A stretch of 64,000 bases of DNA from Legionella anisa (GTDB taxonomy: Bacteria > Pseudomonadota > Gammaproteobacteria > Legionellales > Legionellaceae). A program made the position numbers and the translations under genes. Below are positions 57,326-64,000 of this stretch, in pieces. Numbering within the stretch: position 1 is the stretch's first letter; the number at the start of each line of letters is the position of its first letter. The notes below the pieces were generated by a model. It was not told the origin of the DNA. It did no database searches and worked only from the letters and a program-made list of their open reading frames with translations. The stretch spans positions 18,152 through 82,151 of the forward strand of contig NZ_LNXS01000043.1 in the NCBI RefSeq assembly GCF_001467525.1, read 5' to 3'.

Positions 57326-59797
57326 CTAATGAGGTGTTTTTGCCTTTATCCATTTTTGAATTTCAGAGGTTGTTTCATCAATCACTTGAATAATTTGCTG
57401 ATATAATTTCTCCAATAAATCACGTTGACCTGATTTCCAGTAACGTTCAAGATATTGGCAAGCGATTTTCAAACGGATGGCACCGACATACACCACACCT
57501 CCCTTAATTTTATGGGCAAATTGCTGGGTTTTTTCCCAGTCACCTTGAGCATGTGCTTTTTTGAGTAGGGTAATATCTTCAACAAGAGAATGATTCAGCA
57601 TTAACTTGAGCATCTTGCAGAGCATATCTTCTGTACCTGTAGTTTTAATTCCTTCTTCAATATCAAGTAGGGGAAATCTTGAAAGCTCAAAAAATTGTTC
57701 TTCTGTTGCGGGTAAATCTAAAACATCAAGTTTAGAAGAGATGCCTTTTTCTTTTTGAATGGAGGGAATAAATGAATTTAAAATATCACAACAATTTTTG
57801 TGAGTTAGTGGTTTACTGAGTACCGCATTTATTCCTGACTCAATACATCGTTGTTTGTTTTCTTCACCGACATGGGCTGTTAGTGCAATGATGGGCGTGT
57901 GATGGTTTTTAGCGATTTCTTGTACCCGAATGTGATGGGTCACTTGATAACCATCCATATCAGGTAAACCGATATCCATAAAAATTAAATCGTACTGGTT
58001 TTTCTTCCAGAATTGTAAGGCAGATTGTCCATCAGCTGCTACATCAACGTGACAATTACATTGATTCAACATTTCTTTTGCGATTGTTTGGGCAATGGTA
58101 TTGTCTTCAACTAATAAGATACGATGTTTGAAGGGTTTTGCAGATGAATCTGGGGCTTGAGTGATTGCAGTATTTTGTGAAAAACTTGGGATATTGGGCT
58201 CAACAAAATCGTTATCAATGCCCGTTTGATCTTCTAAAAGTGCTGTTTTTAAGGGAATGATGCAGGTGAAGAGCGTTCCTTTGGCAACCGTACTCTCAAC
58301 ATATATTTCCCCATCTAACTCATCAATAAACTGTTTGATTACCGCAAGACCTAGGCCCGCTCCTTTATAAATTCCTTTGTAGGAAGGTGTTAAGCGCTTA
58401 AATTGCAGAAAAATTTCCTGTTGCTTGTCTTTGGGAATGCCCATTCCACTATCTTCTACGACAAATTGAATAATGATTTCGCGATTTTCTTGTTTTGCCA
58501 GTTTAGCGGTTAATGTTACAAAGCCTGTATCTGTGAAATTCAATGAGTTAGCAATCAGCTCCAGTAAAATTCGATGGATGCGCACAGGATCACCAATAAG
58601 GTATTTGGGAATATTTGGATCAAAATTCAACGATAAACGCAGGTGTTTTGCCGATGCTTTGGCTTTATTAAGATCAATAACATGTTGAACGATTCGTTGT
58701 AAGACGAATTTCTTTCGAACTTTGGGCACCTCGCCTGAACTGACGTGGATTGCTTCAAGAACCTCATCCATAAAATCAAGCAAGGCATGGCTGGATGCGA
58801 CCAAGTTATCAGCATATTCTTCAATCTGAGTACTTTTTGCTGCAGATTTGATGAGATCTGCAAATCCAACAATGCCGGTGAGGGGGGTGCGGATGTCATG
58901 ACGCATATTTTCAAGAAACTCTGTTTTTGCATGGCTTGCTGCTTCGGCTTTTTCTTTCGCGATCTTGAGTTCGGCTTCAATTTTTTTGCGGTCCGTGATG
59001 TTAATTGAAATACCAAGTACCCCAGTAATTTCTCCCTTCTTATTGCGCATCGGGGATTTATGACTTAGAAAAATGGCATTTTTACCTTCGATCAGGGCGT
59101 TTTCTTCAATAATTTCAGTTTCACCCGTTTGCATAATATAAAGATCATTTTGACGAAATAACTCTGCTTGGTTTTCACCCCAAGGTAAATCAAAATCGGT
59201 TTTTCCTATAAGTTCATAGCCAAATTGAAATCCTACACTTCGTGCTTGTCGGTTATTGCATCCCAAATACACCCCATTTTTGTCTTTCCAATAAACATGT
59301 CCTGGCATATTGGCAAGAATATTTTCTAAAGTTGATTGCGTTTTTTCCTGGCGTGAACGTAAATCCGCTTCTTGCTTTTTACGATGGGTAATGTTCAGTG
59401 ATATGCCTAGAATACCCACCACATTTCCTTGTTCATCACGTAGAGGGGTTTTTCTAGTTAATACAACTGCTTGTTGCCCATCGGCTAATGTTCCAGTTTC
59501 TTCCAGCTCTAATGAAGAATTAAGCGCCATTACTTTTAAATCATTATTGCGAATTGTTTCTGCAGATGCTGCCCACGGCATATCAAAATCTGTTTTCCCA
59601 ATTACGGATTTCATTCCGCTCATTTCAAGCATGGTGTCATTGCAACCTAAATACACCCCATTTTTGTCTTTCCAATAAATACTGCCTGGCAATTCTTTAA
59701 TGATGCTTGCAAGAATAGAAGGATTTGCTTCAACAGAAGGTGGAGCAGGAGATTCCTTGGAATTACTGATTTTAATTTTAGCTTTCTTTTCTGACAT
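57326..59797 (-). CDS. Soluble hybrid histidine kinase, PAS-PAS-HisKA-HATPase-REC-Hpt
   Basis: An 823-residue cytoplasmic hybrid sensor kinase. It has PAS1 (about 25-140), PAS2 (155-265), HisKA (285-355) with His300 in ENMRHDIRTPL, HATPase (395-515; LIANSLNF, EDSGMGIP, GAGLGLAVIKQ), receiver (558-680) with phosphoacceptor Asp608 (LIFMDIGLPDMDG), and Hpt (about 725-810) with His762 in FAHKIKGG. No membrane segment is present, so the signal is internal. Both PAS domains contain YWKDKNGVYLGC, and their DNA is nearly identical over about 35 bases, so one is a recent duplicate. A phosphorelay to a separate response regulator is expected, but none is adjacent. Confidence 0.93.
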   Translation of the reverse strand: MSEKKAKIKISNSKESPAPPSVEANPSILASIIKELPGSIYWKDKNGVYLGCNDTMLEMSGMKSVIGKTDFDMPWAASAETIRNNDLKVMALNSSLELEETGTLADGQQAVVLTRKTPLRDEQGNVVGILGISLNITHRKKQEADLRSRQEKTQSTLENILANMPGHVYWKDKNGVYLGCNNRQARSVGFQFGYELIGKTDFDLPWGENQAELFRQNDLYIMQTGETEIIEENALIEGKNAIFLSHKSPMRNKKGEITGVLGISINITDRKKIEAELKIAKEKAEAASHAKTEFLENMRHDIRTPLTGIVGFADLIKSAAKSTQIEEYADNLVASSHALLDFMDEVLEAIHVSSGEVPKVRKKFVLQRIVQHVIDLNKAKASAKHLRLSLNFDPNIPKYLIGDPVRIHRILLELIANSLNFTDTGFVTLTAKLAKQENREIIIQFVVEDSGMGIPKDKQQEIFLQFKRLTPSYKGIYKGAGLGLAVIKQFIDELDGEIYVESTVAKGTLFTCIIPLKTALLEDQTGIDNDFVEPNIPSFSQNTAITQAPDSSAKPFKHRILLVEDNTIAQTIAKEMLNQCNCHVDVAADGQSALQFWKKNQYDLIFMDIGLPDMDGYQVTHHIRVQEIAKNHHTPIIALTAHVGEENKQRCIESGINAVLSKPLTHKNCCDILNSFIPSIQKEKGISSKLDVLDLPATEEQFFELSRFPLLDIEEGIKTTGTEDMLCKMLKLMLNHSLVEDITLLKKAHAQGDWEKTQQFAHKIKGGVVYVGAIRLKIACQYLERYWKSGQRDLLEKLYQQIIQVIDETTSEIQKWIKAKTPH

Positions 59798-60125
59798 AAG
59801 TGCTCTCTTTCATTCTTAAAGTTATAGACCCAATATTGGCAGCGTACAAGATAAGGAAGCATATTTAAAAATGAATTAAGATAACTGAATCAAATTCTAA
59901 AAGCACACTATTTCTTCTTGCTTAATTAGCTCTCAGCATTTTTAATAAAGATAGCTTAATTTATTTGGAGCAAGGAATTCCCAGTGAGTAAAGAATGTAT
60001 TAATTAGTGCGAAATTTGGTGGATAAATACGGACAAGAAGGGAAAAATCCTACACCATAAACGTTTTTATGGAAGCAAAAGCCGTTACACTTGTTTTGAG
60101 GATGAAAACAATCAGAAGCATTAAC
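59798..60125. other. AT-rich intergenic region
   Basis: Nothing coding recognised; the upstream region of the hybrid kinase should include its promoter. No repeat of the named families is seen here. Confidence 0.35.
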
Positions 60126-61496
60126 TTATCCTAAAAGTGCTTGGATTATCTTCTGTTTCCATTGACTGTATGGCCTATATTTAATAGGTAACTCAAACCA
60201 AAAATTCCTTTTCAAAATACTTTTGAAGTGGCTAAACGTTTTAAAACCTGCTTCACCGTGGTAACTCCCCATACCACTTTCTCCAACACCACCAAATGGA
60301 AGATGGGAATTACAAATATGCATAATCACATCATTAATACAGCCACCGCCAAAGGAAACCTCACGCAAAATTTGTTTTTGCACAGTCGAATCTTTTCCAA
60401 AAATATAAAGTGATAAAGGACGCGGACGTAGTTTTATTTCCTGGAGCACAGAGTGCAGATCGGTAAAAGGAATAACGGGTAAAATTGGGCCAAAAATTTC
60501 TTCTTTCATAATTTCATCAGCAAAACTGACATCTTTAAGAATTGTTGGCTCAATATAATTTTCTGTTTCGATGACCTGCCCCCCTGTAAATAATTTTTGA
60601 GGGTCGATGAGTTTTTTTAAGCGTTGTACATGTTTTTGATTGATAATCCGTACATAGCTTTCGCTCATAAGAGGATTAGAACCAATAACTTCGTTGATTT
60701 GGTTTTTGAGTTCTTCCAATAAGGGTTGATAAATTGATTCTTCAACTAAAAGATAATCCGGTGCAATACAGGTTTGGCCTGCGTTTAAAAACTTGCCCCA
60801 AACAATGCGTTGGGCTGAAATTTTGAGATCGGCATCAGAAAAAACAAGGCAAGGACTTTTTCCACCTAATTCCAAGGTGACGGGAGTTAAGTGCTCTGCT
60901 GCCGCTTTGGCTACGATTTTTCCTACGGCAGTACTGCCGGTAAAAAAGAGCTTATCAAAACGGAAACTAAGAAGCTCCTGAGTTACCTCGGGACCACCTT
61001 CTGCGACATAAAGATAAGCCGGATCAAAATTTTGATTTATTATTTTTGCCATAGCTGATGAAGTATTTTGTGGTAGCTCGCTGGGTTTGATAATGCTGGT
61101 GTTTCCTGCCGCCATAGCTGCGATTAAAGGGCTTAACGTCAGCTGATAGGGATAATTCCATGCACCGATAATGAGCGTCGTGCCAAACGGTTCAGGTAAG
61201 ATAAAACTCCTTCCTGGTTGAAGTACTAATTCCGTTCTTTTAGCTTTAGGCTTAGCCCATTTATGTACTGATTTTATTGCTTGATCAAGCTCATGATAAA
61301 TCATGGCAAGCTCAGTTAGATAGGTTTCAAACTGAGATTTTTTTATATCTGCATAAAGCGCTTCGTAGAGGAGCTGCTCATTTTGTTTGACAATCGTCTT
61401 CAATTTTTGCAATTGCTGTTTACGAAAATCAATATTTTTAGCTTGTCCGGCAGCAGCAAATTTTCTCTGCTCTTCAACAACAGTGTGGATATTCAT
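60126..61496 (-). CDS. Aldehyde dehydrogenase (class 3-like)
   Basis: NAD(P)-dependent aldehyde oxidising enzyme of 456 residues, resembling class 3 or coniferyl-aldehyde dehydrogenases, which lack the N-terminal extension. The signatures are GAWNYPYQLTLSPLIAAMAAGN, LFFTGSTAVGKI, ELGGKSP (general base Glu209) and GQTCIAPDYLLV (nucleophile Cys243). The C-terminal part has PFGGVGESGMGSYHGEAGF. It likely detoxifies fatty or aromatic aldehydes. The gene stands alone. The physiological substrate is unknown. Confidence 0.93.
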   Translation of the reverse strand: MNIHTVVEEQRKFAAAGQAKNIDFRKQQLQKLKTIVKQNEQLLYEALYADIKKSQFETYLTELAMIYHELDQAIKSVHKWAKPKAKRTELVLQPGRSFILPEPFGTTLIIGAWNYPYQLTLSPLIAAMAAGNTSIIKPSELPQNTSSAMAKIINQNFDPAYLYVAEGGPEVTQELLSFRFDKLFFTGSTAVGKIVAKAAAEHLTPVTLELGGKSPCLVFSDADLKISAQRIVWGKFLNAGQTCIAPDYLLVEESIYQPLLEELKNQINEVIGSNPLMSESYVRIINQKHVQRLKKLIDPQKLFTGGQVIETENYIEPTILKDVSFADEIMKEEIFGPILPVIPFTDLHSVLQEIKLRPRPLSLYIFGKDSTVQKQILREVSFGGGCINDVIMHICNSHLPFGGVGESGMGSYHGEAGFKTFSHFKSILKRNFWFELPIKYRPYSQWKQKIIQALLG

Positions 61497-61652
61497 GAAT
61501 TGACACCAGTGTAAAAAGTTTTTATTTATCAGCAGCTAAACTGTATTCTAGTCAAATCTATCAGGCATAGCTAGAGGCAGTTCCTTTTATTTGACCTCCG
61601 GTTTTCCTTAGTCAGCCAAGTAATGCATTTGGCATTAAATTAAAAACCAGTT

Positions 61653-62720
61653 CTAAGTGATGGAAAATCCATTGCTTTTCGTATGTAAAATTTCGTTTTG
61701 TAACTCCGTAATTTTATTGAGGTATACTTTTTCTTTACTGCACTCATCTTTGCAGGATGCTTTTTCTTCGGGTGTCATTCTAAGTAACAGTTGGATGTAC
61801 GCATCATTTGCGGTTTGTGTTTGAGGTAAATAGGTAGTGGATAGGGACCCAGTTCTTACAAGCTCAATCAGCTTTGGTGTAATCGGTCGTTGTTTGATTA
61901 AGGGATGCTGGGATAAGCCAGGTTTGCTTTTATTTTCAGCATCTTCTTTAAGATCCTTTAAAACAGTACTCATTATTTGCAAAAACTGAGTTAATCCGGT
62001 AATTGGATTTATTGTTCCAAGTGAAACTTCGCGAAGAATAGTCAAACTTTTTTCTCTTAATGCATTTTCTAACAGATCATCCAGATCATTGACAAAAGGA
62101 GGTAACTCGACAGTGGAGTTCAGACTATCCATAAAATGTGTGTCGGACAGTAAACTTTTATGTTTTTCTCCTGTTTGTTTATTTTGATAAATGGTTGTAT
62201 CCACTAATGAAGGAGTCAGGCTGCTATGACATGCTTCAGAGATGCTTGTATTACTGCGTGTGGTTCGTCCTCTACCATGTTGTAATGTTGTATGTCCATT
62301 GGTTGGTAGAATCTCCGTTTTATAATAAGCAATTAATGTATAAAAAAATAAATCAACACGTCGATTTGCATGTTCAATAATATTTTGTTGCGACATACTA
62401 AGAAGCGCATTGTGATCATGGTACTTTATCGCTAATTGATAGTTTGAAAAAGGCAAGTTGAGTGCTGCGCTGTAATTGTCTTTGTATTCAGAGCGATGCC
62501 GTTTTTTAGACGTAAACTGTTTGTGTTCCTCTGCTTTTAATTGTGTAAAAAAAAGCGGATTGAGTGCTTTCGTCACAGGAGGGGCTGTTGTTGCTTTTTT
62601 TTGAGCTGCGAACAATGGTTTTTCTATTTTTTTTGGCGGACGTATTGTTTGTGATTGAGACGTTTTAAATACAGAGTTCACTTGTCTTATGACTTTATCA
62701 ATTTTAAATATTTGTCTCAT
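61653..62720 (-). CDS. Hypothetical protein, effector-like
   Basis: No family recognised. The 355-residue protein begins with a basic, Ser/Pro-rich region (RPPKKIEKPLFAAQKKATTAPP), followed by predicted helical segments (ANRRVDLFFYTLIAYYKTEI; LDDLLENALREKSLTILREVSLG; LTQFLQIMSTVLKDLKEDAENKSK) and a C-terminus rich in Glu and Lys with KDECSKEKVYLNKITELQNEI. There is no signal peptide or membrane helix. GGAGGGATCCTAAA before the ATG is a strong ribosome site. A helical, basic N-terminus with an acid-rich C-terminal part is usual for type IV effectors of this family, but this is only suggestive. Confidence 0.6.
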   Translation of the reverse strand: MRQIFKIDKVIRQVNSVFKTSQSQTIRPPKKIEKPLFAAQKKATTAPPVTKALNPLFFTQLKAEEHKQFTSKKRHRSEYKDNYSAALNLPFSNYQLAIKYHDHNALLSMSQQNIIEHANRRVDLFFYTLIAYYKTEILPTNGHTTLQHGRGRTTRSNTSISEACHSSLTPSLVDTTIYQNKQTGEKHKSLLSDTHFMDSLNSTVELPPFVNDLDDLLENALREKSLTILREVSLGTINPITGLTQFLQIMSTVLKDLKEDAENKSKPGLSQHPLIKQRPITPKLIELVRTGSLSTTYLPQTQTANDAYIQLLLRMTPEEKASCKDECSKEKVYLNKITELQNEILHTKSNGFSIT

Positions 62721-62921
62721 TTTAGGATCCCTCCGAGATTGCTGCTATAACACTAGAACTTTTCCGAAATTCTATTGCAGACTTTCTCGCATTTCGCTCT
62801 GCGGCGAATTTCGAAAGAGGTCTATGACACTTATTCTCAAGATGTCTCAAGTTATATTTACATAAAGTGACATAATTTGACAAGAGTGTAGTTTATGGGA
62901 CAGATTGATTGTTCTCTTGAT

Positions 62922-63752
62922 TTATGAGCTCTTTTTCTTATTTGGCTTTTCTGCAGATTTTTTCTTTTTCATGCTTTCTTTTAAAAGCGAAATAAAGTCG
63001 ACCACATCTGCAGAACTTTCCTTGTCAATCTCGGAGTCCTCCTCTTCTTTGATTACTGGTTGTTTTGCTATTTGTTGATCAAGCCATTTTTTCAATGCCT
63101 CACGATATTCATTATGGTATTTTTCGGGCTGCCATTTAGTCGTCATTTCATTGATTAAAGTAACAGCCATTTTTATTTCTGATTGGGAAATTTTATAATT
63201 TTTAACATCCTCTTTGGGAACATCCATTTCTTTTTCTTCACGTATCTCATCTTTAAAATGAATTAAGTACAAAAGTAGGGCATGATGATGAGGAAGGATT
63301 AAACAAATAGATTCTTTTGTCCGAATAATGACTTTGGCAACGCCTGCCTTATTTGTTTTTTTTAATGATTCTCGCAATAATACATATGCTTTTTTATTTT
63401 TACTTTCTGGAATAAGGTAATAAGGCTTCATCAAGTAAAGACTATCAATTTCCTGAAAATCAACAAATTCTTCAATGTTAATTGCTTTAAATAAATCTGG
63501 ACTCGCCTTTTCGAACTTTTTTTCATCGACAACAATGTAACGATCTTTTTCAAATTCAAATCCCTTCACCACTTGGTCCCAAGGAACTTCTTTGCTGGTT
63601 TTTTCACTAATTCGTTGATAATGCACTCTGGATTTCGTTTTTTTATCAAGCAAATGAAATTTAAGCTCATCTTGCTCCTCAATGGAATACAATGAAACCG
63701 GTATAGAAACAAGACCAAAGGAAATCTCGCCTTTCCAGATTGATTTAGGCAT
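62922..63752 (-). CDS. ku: Bacterial Ku DNA end-binding protein
   Basis: Non-homologous end-joining protein of 276 residues that binds double-strand ends as a dimer and recruits LigD. It begins MPKSIWKGEISFGLVSIPVSLYS, the family start, and has the HLLDKKTKSRVHYQRI core and the Ku beta-barrel segments to about residue 200. The C-terminal tail is Lys-rich (KKKKSAEKPNKKKSS). A ligD gene is not in the window; it may lie beyond the right edge or be absent. The gene is alone on the minus strand. Its promoter lies in 63753-64000, next to a GC-rich repeat. Confidence 0.92.
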   Translation of the reverse strand: MPKSIWKGEISFGLVSIPVSLYSIEEQDELKFHLLDKKTKSRVHYQRISEKTSKEVPWDQVVKGFEFEKDRYIVVDEKKFEKASPDLFKAINIEEFVDFQEIDSLYLMKPYYLIPESKNKKAYVLLRESLKKTNKAGVAKVIIRTKESICLILPHHHALLLYLIHFKDEIREEKEMDVPKEDVKNYKISQSEIKMAVTLINEMTTKWQPEKYHNEYREALKKWLDQQIAKQPVIKEEEDSEIDKESSADVVDFISLLKESMKKKKSAEKPNKKKSS

Positions 63753-63867
63753 TCTCTTAATCCTTAATACATTTCTTATTCAAAGAGTAGACTATTTTTA
63801 AAAGTCGTAGAGGAATAGTCTATTTACGATCGATGCACGGCGAATCTCTTTATCCAATTACCTACGT

Positions 63868-63938
63868 GCCGCGGCTTGTCAGCGGCATCCATAAATGGCC
63901 ATTGGATCTGGATCCTGCGGACAAGCCCTGAGAGATCC
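63868..63938. repeat. GC-rich CCGCGGCTTGTC palindrome, third copy
   Basis: GTGCCGCGGCTTGTCAGCGG ... GCGGACAAGCCCTGAGAGAT. The last part is the complement of the GAACTCTCAGGGCTTGTCCG segment at 6174-6194, so the copies are related with a different centre. Confidence 0.6.
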
Positions 63939-64000
63939 TCACAAAATTTAACCAGGAAACCTATTCTATAGTTTACGGTGATGTTTAAAAGGCTGTCATC

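Overview
The window looks like chromosomal DNA from Legionella or a close relative in the Legionellaceae. The signs are an AT-rich base composition, conserved housekeeping blocks (eno, recG-argS, hemE, grpE-dnaK-dnaJ, carA, metK-ahcY), a dispersed palindrome family beginning TGTAGCCTGGGTGCAGC at the ends of many genes, and several proteins that look like host-directed effectors. An XYP-type cyclodipeptide synthase also fits, since that subfamily has been characterised from Fluoribacter (Legionella) dumoffii. The species cannot be fixed from sequence alone.

Region 1 (1-9 kb) holds small-molecule and stress genes, mostly on the minus strand: a PlsC-like acyltransferase, an acetyltransferase, an Lrp/AsnC regulator, an HAD-like protein, enolase, a coiled-coil protein, Maf, and ZIP and CDF metal transporters. 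Region 2 (8.9-10.2 kb) is a non-coding stretch of about 1.27 kb. It consists of three diverged tandem units of about 408 bp, each with three perfect DnaA boxes in fixed geometry (nine in all). Region 3 (10.2-17 kb) carries recG, argS, a SPOR-domain protein, folB and hemE.

Region 4 (17-37.4 kb) is the accessory block. It has a patatin phospholipase with a frameshifted GntP-family permease, a glycosyltransferase and a polysaccharide flippase, a class II DAHP synthase, and a hybrid NRPS-PKS cluster. The cluster is C-A(Ser)-T-C-A-T-KS on one protein, AT-KR-ACP-TE on the next, then an MFS exporter. The predicted product is a seryl-aminoacyl chain extended once with malonate, reduced to a beta-hydroxy acid and released by the thioesterase, possibly carrying an N-acyl cap.

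Region 5 (37.5-45.6 kb) is the grpE-dnaK-dnaJ chaperone set with two near-consensus sigma-32 promoters, then carA, metK and ahcY. Region 6 (45.7-64 kb) is a mixed region: a NUDIX hydrolase, a secreted subtilisin-like protease, a frameshifted DUF962/Mpo1-like gene, a YbhB-type protein, SodC, SelO, an M20 peptidase, DUF1810, an OTU-like candidate deubiquitinase with a C-terminal MIU-like motif, the cyclodipeptide synthase, a soluble PAS-PAS hybrid kinase, an aldehyde dehydrogenase, an unknown effector-like protein and Ku.

Four repeat families punctuate the window: the TGTAGCC palindromes (nine two-armed copies and one half copy), a 143-bp MITE-like element in two opposite-facing copies, a long palindrome before metK, and GC-rich CCGCGGCTTGTC palindromes. 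No tRNA, rRNA, CRISPR array, transposase or integrase was recognised.
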